Shown here: positions 16,501-25,512 of the stretch, piece by piece
Numbering within the stretch: position 1 is the first letter of the stretch
Layout: the number at the start of each line of letters is the position of its first letter
Origin: CAZEDM01 sp964511075
GTDB lineage: Bacteria > Zixibacteria > MSB-5A5 > RBG-16-43-9
Direction: 5' to 3'
Assembly: GCA_964511075.1 (NCBI GenBank)
Contig: CAZEDM010000007.1
Span: forward strand, 62,001-126,000
Length of the DNA: 64,000 nt
The notes under the pieces: generated by a model
What the model saw: only the letters and a program-made list of their open reading frames with translations
Databases searched by the model: none
Told to the model about the DNA's origin: nothing
Made by a program: the position numbers and the translations under genes

Positions 16501-19500
16501 ACGTGATATCAGCGAGCGCAAGAAGGCAGAGGAGGAGTTGAGAGTAAGCGAGAAGAAATTCCGGACTGCATTTGATACCTCGCCTGACCTTTTCTACAGG
16601 ATAAGTCCAGAAGGGGAAATCTTAGACTGTAACCAGTCAGCCCTTGATATCCTGAAATATACTAAAGTAGAGCTTATCGGTAAGCAGATTTCTGATCTTT
16701 ATGCAGAAGAATCCAAAGAGGATGCTAAAAAGTTTTTCCAGGAGTGGCTGAAAACCGGAAAACTGAGAAACAAAGAGTTAAAGATTATAACTAAAGATGG
16801 TCAAAAGATTGATATGGAGCTTAATGTTAATACCATCTATGATGATAAAGGTAATGTGATAAGCTCAATCTCCGCTCAACGTGACATAACCGAGCGCAAG
16901 AAAATAGAGGAGAGGCTTAAAACTGAAAAAGAGTTTTCGGAGAAAATAATCTCGACTGCCAATGCCATCATCGTGGGCTTGGACAAGGAGCACAAAATAA
17001 AGCTTTTCAGTAAAGAGGCAGAGAGGATTACCGGTTATAAGGCGGACGAAATTATGGGCAAGGATTGGTTCGAGATATTCTTCAAGGAGGAAATGTACCA
17101 GGAGATGCTGGAAGTGTGGAAGGATGCCTGGGGTAAAGACTTACATGGCTATATAAATCCTATCTACTCCAAGAGCAGGAAGGAGATAATAGCTCAATGG
17201 TCAAATACCTCAATCAAGGATAGTGCAGGAGAGCATGTAATGCTCCTTTGTATCGCCGTGGACATCACCGAGCGCAAGAAGGCAGAAGAGGCTTTAGAAT
17301 TAAGTGAGGAACGATATCGAGAGTTATTTGATAACATGGACAGTGGAGTGGCAGTTTACGAAGCAATAGATAATGGTAAAGATTTCAGATTTAGGAGCTT
17401 TAACTACGCCGGAGAGCAAATCGAAAAAGTCAAAAAGGAAAACTTGATCGGAAAAACAATACTGGAGATATTCTCTAATGCCGAGAACTTTTCGCTTTTA
17501 AAAGTGTTTGAGAGAATATGGAGAACCGGAAAGCCGGAAAGAACATTTACTGAGGTCCTAAAAGGTCAGAAAGTCGTAGGATGGAGGGAAAATTATATCT
17601 ACAGGTTGCCTACAGGCGAGATAGTCTCGATTTTTGAGGATGTTACCGAGCGCAAGAAGGCTGAGGAGGCTTTAAAAGAAAGTGAGGAAAAATTCAGAAC
17701 TTTAGCGGAAAAGTCTTTTGACAGCATAGTAATCCATGATAATGATAGAATATTGGAAGCTAATAGCACCTTTGCCTATAAATGTGGATATGAACCTTCT
17801 GAAATAACGGGCCTAAGTATAAAGGATTTAATAGCTCCTGCATCATATGACACGGTGATGAAAAATATCCTCTCGAAATCTGAAAAACCTTACGAAGCTT
17901 TGGCTGTAAAAAAAGACGGGGCTGTCTTTCCCGTTGAAATAGTGGGAAAAGAGATCACCTACAAAGGACGAAAGGCTCGTATTTCCACAGCCCGCGACAT
18001 TTCCGAGCGTAAGAAAGCAGAGCAGGCGCTGCGCGAGAGCGAGGAGAAACATCGAACATACGTCGAAAACGCTCCGGACGGCATCTTCATTACCGATTCC
18101 GAAGGCAGGTACATCGATGTCAACCAGGCGGCATGCCGTATGACCGGCTATTCCAGGGATGAGTTACTAAATATGACCATTATGCAGCTCACACCACCGG
18201 ATGCACCAGCCGAAGCATTCGAAAACTTAGAGGAGCTCAAGAGAAAAGGCAAGACAAGCTCCGAGATCGTCATTCAGCGAAAGGATGGCTCCGTCATTTA
18301 CGCTTCGCTCGACGCGGTTGCCCTATCGGATGGGCGGTATATGGCATTCTGTTCAGATATCACCGAGCGCAAGAGTGCGGAAGAAGCGTTACGGGAAAGC
18401 GAAAATAAATTCAGAAACTTAGCTGAGAATCTTCCCAGTATGGTGTTTATTAACTCGAAAGGTAAAGTAGTTTATGTTAATCGGAAATGCGAGGAGGTAA
18501 TGGGATACAAAAAGGAAGAGTTCTATTCTCAGGATTTTGACTTCCTTAGCATAATCGCTCCAGAGTATAAAGATTCAATAAAAGAAAGTTATGCCAGGCA
18601 TTTGAGAGGTCAACAGCTCGATTCATTAGAATATGCATTAATAACCAGAGAGGGTAGGAAAATAGAGGTGATAATCACCACAAGCTTGATAACTTACCAG
18701 AAAGAGACCGCTATTTTGGGGATAGTAACAGATATCACCGAGCGCAAGAAGGCTGAGGAGGCACTTAGAGCAAGTGAAGAAAAATACAGAGCCATCGTTG
18801 AAAATGCAACAGATCAGATATTCACTTTGGATAGGCAGTGCAGATTTTTAGCTATAAACAAAACGGCTGCAGAACTTTCAAGAAAAAGTGTAAGCCAGAT
18901 GGTAGGAAAATCGTTATTTGAGATATTACCGAAAGAAACCGCAGTCCAATTCTCAAAAAATATCGAGGAAGTGTTCGAAACCGGACAGAGCAAATTTATA
19001 GAAGAGAGGATGTGTCTGGGAGGCAAAGAATTTTACAACAGCTCCACCCTGAACCCAATAAAAGATGATAAAGGAAACGTGGTTGCGGTTACGGGAATAG
19101 TTAGAGACACCACTGAGAGGAAAAAGCTTCAAGAGCAGTTGATCCGGACAGAGAAATTAGCCGCGGTGGGGACCTTGGCTTATGGGATTGCGCACGAGTT
19201 CAACAACATTATGGCAGGAATACTTATAAACTCCGAACTGGGCCTGGCTACCGGTGACCCACGGCAGATAAAGGAGTGCTTTCAGACCATAGCGGAGAAC
19301 TCTCAAAGAGCCTCCAGCATCACCCATAACCTCTTAGCCTTTGCCAGGCAGAAGGAGGCGAAAAAGGAGCTGATCGATATAGCCGAGCCTTTGAAAAGCG
19401 TTCTGGCTATCACCCGAAGAGAACTGGAAAAACTGAATATCGTGATGGAGGAGAAATTCAAGCCTGTTCCCAAAATATACTGTGATGCGGGTCAGTTCTC

Positions 19501-20260
19501 AGAGGTATTTTTGAATATGATAACCAATGCCCGGGATGCCATGAGACCCAGGGGAGGAAAGTTATTCATTCAGGTTGATTCGCTCAAAGATGATGTCCGT
19601 ATCATCTTCCGGGATACGGGCTGTGGAATTCCGGAGGAGCTCAGGAGAAAAATCTTCGAACCTTTTGTCACCACCAAAGGAGCTTTAGGAAAAAGTGATA
19701 TACCCGGCACAGGTTTAGGCCTTTTCCTCTCCTATGGGATAATAGATGGTTATCAGGGGAAGATAGAGGTGGAATCAAAAGTAGGCAGAGGGACAAAGTT
19801 CACCATCCTCATTCCCATTTCCAAAAATCAACCTGTAAAACCTCCTGGGGATGCGATAGCAGAACCTTCAGTAGAAACAGAGAGGAGATTGAAGATACTG
19901 CTGGTGGACGATGAGAAACCCATTACTTTGAGTTTGAAGAAATATTTGGAGTCCAGGGGCCACCAGGTAACCGCCTCCCTGAAAGCCAAAGAGGGGTTGA
20001 AGCTCTTCAGAAAAGATAAATTCGACCTGATTTTATCCGACATTCTTATGCCGGATATGGATGGAATAGAACTTATCCAGAAAATCAGGGAAAAGAACAA
20101 GAATTCCAGAATCATAGTGATGACCGGGCAGATTTTGAAAGAGAAAGAGGAAGAAGCCAGAGAAGCCGGTGCGGACGAAGTACTGATTAAACCATTCAGA
20201 AATGAAATCCTGAGCTCCACGATTAACAGGGTGATGACAAAAAGCGAAGCGGAGAATTGA
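13562..20260 (+). CDS. multi-PAS hybrid sensor histidine kinase
   Basis: A 2232-residue protein. Two membrane segments (about 16-36 and 53-73) are followed by 13 PAS domains beginning near residues 91, 218, 343, 467, 752, 880, 999, 1125, 1251, 1377, 1495, 1616 and 1741. A GAF domain (about 587-740) lies between the fourth and fifth. Most PAS units end in D(I/V)(T/S)ERKKAEEAL-type linkers. The kinase core follows: phospho-acceptor His1878 in GIAHEFNN, then the ATPase domain with NARDAMRP, DTGCGIP and GTGLGLFLSYG. A C-terminal receiver (ILLVDDEKP, Asp2160 in LSDILMPDMDG, TGQ, Lys in LIKPF) makes it hybrid. Ligands and output are unknown. PAS5 and PAS11 are markedly richer in GC than their neighbours, pointing to module exchange. 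Confidence 0.93.
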   Translation: MKFKNWEQIAGGRSGLIVIRALAVLSLILILEHILKLGQFLSVNNHSDIKWGEIIVDLAIILSIGVISLTLIHASESRRRRAERALLYDEGRYRDLFENSPLGFYRTTPDGRILLANSALIQMLGYTSLGELEKRNLEKEGFEPKYQRSQFKEIIDKMGEVKGLESAWIRRDKKVLFVRENAKAIRDEDGKILYYEGTAEDITERKKAEEALRQSEQKYRELVETSIDMIFTLDQNGSFLFANKAWRNRLGFSEEETENLNGFELIHSEDLRNTKERFGEVLQGKIVEGLEFKSKTKDGSLINVVINASPIFDPQGDVIAVLGVGRDITEQKKKEEELIRLSAAVKTSSESIVICDLQGKIVDVNEATLEMYRTENKPDLVGKNVLELISPEERERAIAGMKEVLQRGYAKNREHSICLMDGSRIPVEISTALMKDKKGKPIGFVGITRDISERRKAEEALRASEQRYKMLFERNLAAVYRTTIDGKVLDCNESFARLLSYESAKEIMALRAPEFYFKDTEREEFLRRLQKKGNLTNSEFCMRRKDGKPVWILENVNLFEEENGEVTIQGTVIDITERKKSEQIQSVQYKIANAVSTTRDMQELIKIIHKELGTILDTTNFFISLYDKETDTLSLPYYVDEKDRFTSFPVVKTKTSYVIKKKEPVLVTPEVREKLIQAGEIEAFGTPSKIWLGVPLKIGEEVIGVVAVQSYTDPYAYGEKEMEILKFVSEEIALSIERKKAEEALKESEERFRQFAENIDQVFWLTDWDAKRLLYVNPAFERLYGRSCQSAYQNRMNWQEVIYPEDRERVKEAFSRSADLGQYAEAEYRILREDGTLRWVLDRSYPIRDKHGRIYRFASVAEDITERKEAENALKESEEKFKTLAEESFDSMIIHDMDKVLEVNRTFTKVWGYEPDEIRGASVKKFITPDSYELILEKISSGDEKPYEILAIKKDGTIFPIEIAGRQINYKGKKARIVTARDISERKKAEEELRVSEKKFRTAFDTSPDLFYRISPEGEILDCNQSALDILKYTKVELIGKQISDLYAEESKEDAKKFFQEWLKTGKLRNKELKIITKDGQKIDMELNVNTIYDDKGNVISSISAQRDITERKKIEERLKTEKEFSEKIISTANAIIVGLDKEHKIKLFSKEAERITGYKADEIMGKDWFEIFFKEEMYQEMLEVWKDAWGKDLHGYINPIYSKSRKEIIAQWSNTSIKDSAGEHVMLLCIAVDITERKKAEEALELSEERYRELFDNMDSGVAVYEAIDNGKDFRFRSFNYAGEQIEKVKKENLIGKTILEIFSNAENFSLLKVFERIWRTGKPERTFTEVLKGQKVVGWRENYIYRLPTGEIVSIFEDVTERKKAEEALKESEEKFRTLAEKSFDSIVIHDNDRILEANSTFAYKCGYEPSEITGLSIKDLIAPASYDTVMKNILSKSEKPYEALAVKKDGAVFPVEIVGKEITYKGRKARISTARDISERKKAEQALRESEEKHRTYVENAPDGIFITDSEGRYIDVNQAACRMTGYSRDELLNMTIMQLTPPDAPAEAFENLEELKRKGKTSSEIVIQRKDGSVIYASLDAVALSDGRYMAFCSDITERKSAEEALRESENKFRNLAENLPSMVFINSKGKVVYVNRKCEEVMGYKKEEFYSQDFDFLSIIAPEYKDSIKESYARHLRGQQLDSLEYALITREGRKIEVIITTSLITYQKETAILGIVTDITERKKAEEALRASEEKYRAIVENATDQIFTLDRQCRFLAINKTAAELSRKSVSQMVGKSLFEILPKETAVQFSKNIEEVFETGQSKFIEERMCLGGKEFYNSSTLNPIKDDKGNVVAVTGIVRDTTERKKLQEQLIRTEKLAAVGTLAYGIAHEFNNIMAGILINSELGLATGDPRQIKECFQTIAENSQRASSITHNLLAFARQKEAKKELIDIAEPLKSVLAITRRELEKLNIVMEEKFKPVPKIYCDAGQFSEVFLNMITNARDAMRPRGGKLFIQVDSLKDDVRIIFRDTGCGIPEELRRKIFEPFVTTKGALGKSDIPGTGLGLFLSYGIIDGYQGKIEVESKVGRGTKFTILIPISKNQPVKPPGDAIAEPSVETERRLKILLVDDEKPITLSLKKYLESRGHQVTASLKAKEGLKLFRKDKFDLILSDILMPDMDGIELIQKIREKNKNSRIIVMTGQILKEKEEEAREAGADEVLIKPFRNEILSSTINRVMTKSEAEN

Positions 20261-20308
20261 GGATGCTCTCCCCTGGTGTCCTCACCAGCGGAGTTTAAGT
20301 ATTGTAGG

Positions 20309-20337
20309 GACAGAATCCGCCTCAGGCGGATTCTGTC
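20309..20337. repeat. REP-like palindrome between convergent genes
   Basis: GACAGAATCCGCC and GGCGGATTCTGTC, perfect 13-base arms around TCA, preceded by TAGG. It lies between the ends of the kinase gene and the convergent gene and may also act as a terminator, although no T-tract follows directly. Confidence 0.65.
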
Positions 20338-20441
20338 ATCTCTATTCTCACTGGCCAGGAGATCAACAAGTAACAGCGGCTAATTAAAAATTTAGCTAAA
20401 TCAGGTAGCAGAAAGGCAGCGGATACTTCTCTGCCTGCTTT

Positions 20442-21401
20442 TTATCGGAGCTGGCTTAAAATCTTTTCTAATGATTTCAACCCGGATTCCTCGGACATCC
20501 GAGCATCCCTGAGACATCTGCGGGCAGTTTCACAGCAGCTGGTATCTTTAAGCTCATTTCCTTTTGGAGGAAAGGGAAATAACTTAGACACCTCGTTCAG
20601 ATTCCGGGCAACCTTCTCATAATATCCTATGCTTTCTTCAAATAGTAATTTAACCTTATCTCCGAGCCTGTTTTGAGCTTCCTTCAAGAAATCCACAGCC
20701 AACCTTCTGCACTCAGCCCATACAGCAGCATTGTATGCCATTCCAAAATCATGAGCATTGCCACTCTCTATTGCCCGTATCCAGTTGTCATAACCAGCTA
20801 AACCCGCTTTATATTCGGGGAATATCCACTTCGCCGGGTTAATGGAGTGCTCCAAAGCGAATCCCAAAGCCTGTTTGATGGTTTGAATGTCACTCGAGGG
20901 CTGGCCGAGCTTTACGTACCACATCTCCAATACCCCGATCCCCGAATCCCCCAGCTCTTTCCAGGATTTGGATCTTTCGCCAGAGCCACTGCCCGGACCT
21001 GAGAAAAAGTACCCTTTATCATCATACCCCTTGACCACATAATACTCGGGTAAATCCAGCTCCCAGCCACAGCAGGGCAGGTTCTGGTCTATAGACTGTC
21101 TGGTTTTCTCCCAGGCGATCTTTTGCTTCTCTGCAAAATCAGGAGAGGATTTCAGGGCCCAAACCCCATCTGAGGTGTAGCCGATGTTTTTCCCCAGCTT
21201 GGAGAGCATCTCCATGTTCCAGGCTGTGGGACCACTGGGGCAGACGATCTGGTGCAGGTTGAGGATAAAAGCGTGCCCGGTAGCACCAAACAGCCAGGCA
21301 TCGGAAACATCTAAATTCAGATATTCCAGACACCCTTTTATACAGCCGAGATACGAAACCCACCTTGGTTCCCATTTTAAATTCTCTATAATCTTTTTCA
21401 T
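20442..21401 (-). CDS. BtrH/C39-like hypothetical protein
   Basis: A 319-residue soluble protein that I recognise only loosely. It resembles proteins with the butirosin BtrH N-terminal, peptidase-C39-like fold: an early Cys (LGCIKGCLEYL), GATGHAFILNLH with a His, then a Gly/Ser-rich loop and WKELG before a helical C-terminal half. The C terminus has a Cys pair, TSCCETARRCLRDA, and predicted helices. There is no signal peptide. Homologues of this sort are usually hypothetical proteins, and no activity is assigned. It has its own GGAGAAATAG ribosome site and is convergent with the kinase gene. Confidence 0.45.
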   Translation of the reverse strand: MKKIIENLKWEPRWVSYLGCIKGCLEYLNLDVSDAWLFGATGHAFILNLHQIVCPSGPTAWNMEMLSKLGKNIGYTSDGVWALKSSPDFAEKQKIAWEKTRQSIDQNLPCCGWELDLPEYYVVKGYDDKGYFFSGPGSGSGERSKSWKELGDSGIGVLEMWYVKLGQPSSDIQTIKQALGFALEHSINPAKWIFPEYKAGLAGYDNWIRAIESGNAHDFGMAYNAAVWAECRRLAVDFLKEAQNRLGDKVKLLFEESIGYYEKVARNLNEVSKLFPFPPKGNELKDTSCCETARRCLRDARMSEESGLKSLEKILSQLR

Positions 21402-21472
21402 CTATTTCTCCTTTATTTCCTAAATATATCGTTACCTTGATAGGAGTTTGCTGATAAGATTACAGGGACAAA

Positions 21473-21525
21473 ACAGTGTTTTGCACTTGATCTCTCGTTG
21501 GTCAGGAGACCAACGAGCAGCAGTG
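21473..21525. repeat. REP-like composite hairpins
   Basis: CAAAACA and TGTTTTG form a small palindrome. It is followed by CTCGTTGGTC and GACCAACGAG, perfect 10-base arms around AGGA, enclosed by an outer pair GCACT and AGTGC. A degenerate relative of the second hairpin (GGCCAGGAGATCAACAAG) occurs near 20352. Confidence 0.6.
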
Positions 21526-21595
21526 CGGAAACTTTCAGGTTTCCATAAAACCGGTTTTGTATAGAACCTCGGCAATGAGGCACTCCGTAATTTTT

Positions 21596-23767
21596 TTATC
21601 GGATGGTAAGCTCCTTCAGCAAATCCTCTGCATGATAAACCTTATCCAAAAGAAAAAGAACGTACTTTATATCCACATTTATCGCCCGGGTGATCTCCGG
21701 CTCAAACTGGTAATCCGAGGTCATCGCCTCATAGTCCCCATCAAAAGCCAAACCCACCAGCTCGCCTTTTCCGTTTAATACCGGGCTTCCAGAATTCCCA
21801 TTGGTGATATCGTTGGTGGAAAGGAAATCGACTGGAACATCCCCCAGGGAGCTGTCGAAATAGGGGCCGAAATCCTTTTTTGAATAAACCTGCTTAAGCT
21901 CCTCAGGCACATCGAAAGGCTCCTTCCCAGTATCCTTCTCCATAACTCCGGTCAAGGTAGTTATGTATTTATACATAACCGCATCCCTGGGACTGTATCC
22001 TTTAACCTCTGCATAGTTGAAACGGATAGTCCCGTTAGCATCCGGATAAAGCTCTTTCCCTTTCCAATCGAAATAAGCCTGAATCAGCTCAGGCTGTAAT
22101 CTCTGAGAGGCTCCCTTGAACTTCTTATTTTCTATCCTCAATTCCTCCCTGTCCTTTTCTAATTCCGCGGCGAAGTTAATAAAAGAATCGTTTAATTTCT
22201 CCAGGTCTTTTCTTTTCATATCAAACATATTCAGCCGGACATCGACCGAACCAAGCTTGGTATTCCGATATAAACTGGAAACAAAATCCTCTATTACCTT
22301 ATCCTGATCCTGATTTTCCTTCCCCTCAAAGATTTTCTCGATGGCTGATATCTTCTGTCCGGGTGGAAGCTGAACTGCCTTTTTAAAGAAATAAGCCAGA
22401 ACCTTCTCATCCACTGAAGGGACTAAATTGATCTGGGAATCCCTCAGCCATTCCTTTGTCTCTGCTGTATCCCGGTTCTGGTAACCAGGCTCCCTGTTCA
22501 CGTCTTTCTTCTCTTTCTCCAGGCTCCATTTATGGATGGTAGAGGCGAAATCGAGAAAATAGGAACTGTAAATCATCCAGCGCAGAAGAAAATCCTTATC
22601 CTGAAATTTCCTCTTCTCCTGGTATAAACTATCAAGCTGGGAGAAGACCTTACCATATTTTGTCATCGCTTCTGGGTTTTTATTCAAAAATTCCCTAAGT
22701 TCCTTTTCCTCTTCGATCTTTTTATGCAGTAGTCCGCTTCTTTTGAACCCATCCAGCATCCCCTGGTTCTTCTTAAGGTAATTATATATGCTTTTGATTC
22801 TGGAGGATAGCCTTAAGGCAACTAAGGAATCCTTTGCGGCTTCTTTTTCCAGAATCGAGATCAGCTCCTGACGGAGGCGAATATCCTGGGGATATTCATG
22901 ATTTACCATATTATCTATGAAAAACGAGCTTTCATATCTCTTGGTTGTTCCCGGAAAACCAAGAAGCATCACAAAATCCCCTTCTTTTACACCAGCAGAA
23001 GATATCTTAAGATAGGTTTTCGAGTTGAAGGGAACATTATCTTTGGAATACTCAGCCGGGCTGCCATCTTTTGCCACGTAGGCACGAAAGAATGAGAAAT
23101 CACCTGCATGCCGGGGCCACATCCAGTTATCGATCTCCCCGCCGAAATCCCCGATGGAGCGGGGAGGAACATAGACTATCCTTACATCCCTGATCTTGAA
23201 GTAGGTGAAAAGATAATACTCCTTCCCTCCGTACATGCTCGCTACCCTGCATTTTATATCCTCACCTTTTTCGCATTCCCTTACTATCTTCTTGGAGATT
23301 TTTTCAATCGTCAGGTATCTCTCCAAATCGCCCATCTTTTCATTGACCGCACCCAGAACCCTGTCCGTGACATTCTCAAATGATCTGGTAATATAGACAT
23401 CATATCCTATAGCCGGTATTTCCTCCTCTTTGGTTTTTGCATAAAACCCATCTCTGAGATAATTATGCTCGGGAGTGCTCTGTTTTTGGATTGCACTAAA
23501 GGCAACATGATGATTGGTGACGATAAGTCCTTGGGGAGAGACAAAAGAAGCAGTTGCGTTTAACTCAACCACCGCATCTGAGATCCCACCCCCTTCTGGA
23601 TTATAGATCTCCTCAGGATTCAGTTTTAACCCCTTAGCCTTTAAACTGTCAATGGACAACTTGTCAATCGAATCTAAGAGCCACATCCCCTCATCTGCCA
23701 AGGAGATGGAAAGCGAAAAACCTATAAGCGATATAAAAACCAGAGCAAGTAAAAATTTTTTAGTCAT
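21596..23767 (-). CDS. S46 family dipeptidyl-peptidase
   Basis: A 723-residue secreted serine peptidase of the DPP7/DPP11 family. A signal peptide covers about residues 1-24. The triad is visible: His in TNHHVAF (about 87), Asp in GGEIDNWMWPRHAGDFS (about 227) and Ser659 in TNGNSGSPV. The residue 18 positions after the Ser, which corresponds to the specificity site 673 of Porphyromonas DPPs, is Gly as in DPP7. This suggests removal of dipeptides with hydrophobic rather than acidic P1; that is inference. The enzyme should act in the periplasm to recover dipeptides. The ATG follows GGAGGGAACG, and the gene is probably monocistronic. Confidence 0.93.
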   Translation of the reverse strand: MTKKFLLALVFISLIGFSLSISLADEGMWLLDSIDKLSIDSLKAKGLKLNPEEIYNPEGGGISDAVVELNATASFVSPQGLIVTNHHVAFSAIQKQSTPEHNYLRDGFYAKTKEEEIPAIGYDVYITRSFENVTDRVLGAVNEKMGDLERYLTIEKISKKIVRECEKGEDIKCRVASMYGGKEYYLFTYFKIRDVRIVYVPPRSIGDFGGEIDNWMWPRHAGDFSFFRAYVAKDGSPAEYSKDNVPFNSKTYLKISSAGVKEGDFVMLLGFPGTTKRYESSFFIDNMVNHEYPQDIRLRQELISILEKEAAKDSLVALRLSSRIKSIYNYLKKNQGMLDGFKRSGLLHKKIEEEKELREFLNKNPEAMTKYGKVFSQLDSLYQEKRKFQDKDFLLRWMIYSSYFLDFASTIHKWSLEKEKKDVNREPGYQNRDTAETKEWLRDSQINLVPSVDEKVLAYFFKKAVQLPPGQKISAIEKIFEGKENQDQDKVIEDFVSSLYRNTKLGSVDVRLNMFDMKRKDLEKLNDSFINFAAELEKDREELRIENKKFKGASQRLQPELIQAYFDWKGKELYPDANGTIRFNYAEVKGYSPRDAVMYKYITTLTGVMEKDTGKEPFDVPEELKQVYSKKDFGPYFDSSLGDVPVDFLSTNDITNGNSGSPVLNGKGELVGLAFDGDYEAMTSDYQFEPEITRAINVDIKYVLFLLDKVYHAEDLLKELTIR

Positions 23768-23794
23768 CGTTCCCTCCGTATCAAAATTTATTTT

Positions 23795-23823
23795 AAAATA
23801 AAGATTTTAGAGAAGATTGACAA
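23795..23823 (-). promoter_or_regulatory. candidate promoter of S46 peptidase gene
   Basis: On the minus strand: TTGTCA, a 17-base spacer and TATTTT. The -10 box is weak, so confidence is low. The implied leader is about 20-25 bases to the ribosome site. Confidence 0.35.
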
Positions 23824-23910
23824 GGGATATATTTGTAATTTGTGAGGACAGACCTATGGAGTGTGTCATCTGTGATTATGCGGAATTAACACAGCCAACG
23901 CACTCCAGAT

Positions 23911-25488
23911 TCACCACCAGACCTGTTTCCCATCCTCAATAGTGAAAATCCTTTCTTCCTCTTTGTTAGAATCTTTTCCAACCAGCCAGTAAATACCTTC
24001 TGCAGGGACTTTTTCGAAAACAAGAGGTTTGTCTTCTGCTACCAACTTACCCAGAGATTGCCATCCATCCTTCCAGTAGAAAAGCTCATATTCCTTTCCG
24101 GAAGTTAAATATGTCTTTGCGGTCCCATCCGATGAAATCTCCTGTTTGAAAGGCTTGGTGGAGAAAAGTTCAACTGTTATGGTCTTTTGTTCCTCGGGTT
24201 GAAATTCTTTTATATTGCAGTCATTCTGAAGAATAAACGGCTCGCTATAGGGCACGACTTCTCCATTTAAGTAAAGTGCTGGAAGATAGGCAATCTCTTT
24301 CCCCATATCCGTAAATACAGCTTTTCCCTCTTTTATTCTTCCCCAGTGAATCGGTATCCATTCACCGGAATTGAAAACGCAGAGGTAGGCAATGTCAACC
24401 GAATCCGGAATGCCCCTTTCGAATTCAATTTCCACGTCGCAAACGTCTATATACGAAGCCGTGACATCGATATAGCTTTTTCCCGAAAGCCAGCCAGGCA
24501 CTTCTTTCTGCTTTCTTTCTTGAAAAATTAGATTTTCCTTCTGTTTGTCAAACATCTTGCGGTAGACCTTGGCTAACTTATGGGCAAGCCGATATTCGCC
24601 CGGGTTGGCTTCAGCCCCCATAAAGGGAATAACCTCTCCATTCGAGGTGAGGATGGCATTCCAGGCATGGTTATTCCCAATATTTGCCCAGGCTGGGGTG
24701 TAATCGCTGGTAACTGCCAGACCATTAGCCCTCATCGCATAGATGGTCAGATTGGTCATATCCTCACATCTCCCTTTTTTGTTGACAAGCATCCCGGATA
24801 AGCCCTGGTCGGTGGGGTGATAATAAAACCGCGGATCGAAGGTAAACCAGGATTTGATATCGTCGTTGATTAACTTCGCCGCCTCGATAGGGTCTGACGG
24901 ATTACTCATCTTTTTTTCAATATCCTTGTACTTTTTCCAGAAAAACTCCCGCCAGCTCTCCAGCGGCTCATTGCTGCCCCGATAGGGAAGGATATATTCG
25001 CAAAACTGCCCGAAGGAAAGGCCCTTTGCCCAGGGTTTTTCCCTCCAGGCTCTGAAAGCATAATCGATCTGGTTAATCAAGAAATCCGAGGTAATGGTAT
25101 CGAGATCGTTAATCGTCTCCTTCTTTTTGAAATCAAGTGTCCCGTAACGTGATTCTAAGGTATCCCATCCTGCTACCAGAGCATCATAATCCGGATAATC
25201 CAGCGCATCGAAATCAATCTCTTTGCCTGTGGTATCCCGGAGGGCATATTCGACATAACTGTGCCCTTCCATATTGGAGATCAAAAAATATACAGCTTCG
25301 AGTTTAAGTGAATCTCCCTCAGAAGAATAATGTGAAAGGACTTTCTCCAGCTCAGCCCGGTTATCGCCAGAGTTATCGAGAACTTCAATTACCTCCTGAG
25401 GATAGGCAGATTTCTCTGTAGCAGTGGTGCTGAGGTATGAGAAAAAAATCAGATATAGAATGGAAAAAACTATAATCCTATTTCGCAT
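23911..25488 (-). CDS. secreted transglutaminase-like protein
   Basis: A 525-residue protein with an N-terminal signal or anchor (MRNRIIVFSILYLIFFSYLS). The middle holds a transglutaminase-like domain: Cys in KGRCEDMTNLT, His in NNHAWNAIL, and a downstream acidic segment PFMGAEANPGEY where the triad Asp/Glu would lie. C-terminal beta-rich domains may bind cell-surface material. Such proteins usually act as peptidases or amidases rather than cross-linkers. I start at the internal ATG because GGAGGGAAAG sits before it; the extra 8 upstream codons lack a ribosome site. Function unassigned. Confidence 0.75.
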   Translation of the reverse strand: MRNRIIVFSILYLIFFSYLSTTATEKSAYPQEVIEVLDNSGDNRAELEKVLSHYSSEGDSLKLEAVYFLISNMEGHSYVEYALRDTTGKEIDFDALDYPDYDALVAGWDTLESRYGTLDFKKKETINDLDTITSDFLINQIDYAFRAWREKPWAKGLSFGQFCEYILPYRGSNEPLESWREFFWKKYKDIEKKMSNPSDPIEAAKLINDDIKSWFTFDPRFYYHPTDQGLSGMLVNKKGRCEDMTNLTIYAMRANGLAVTSDYTPAWANIGNNHAWNAILTSNGEVIPFMGAEANPGEYRLAHKLAKVYRKMFDKQKENLIFQERKQKEVPGWLSGKSYIDVTASYIDVCDVEIEFERGIPDSVDIAYLCVFNSGEWIPIHWGRIKEGKAVFTDMGKEIAYLPALYLNGEVVPYSEPFILQNDCNIKEFQPEEQKTITVELFSTKPFKQEISSDGTAKTYLTSGKEYELFYWKDGWQSLGKLVAEDKPLVFEKVPAEGIYWLVGKDSNKEEERIFTIEDGKQVWW

Positions 25489-25512
25489 CTTTCCCTCCGT
25501 AAAATAATCCAC

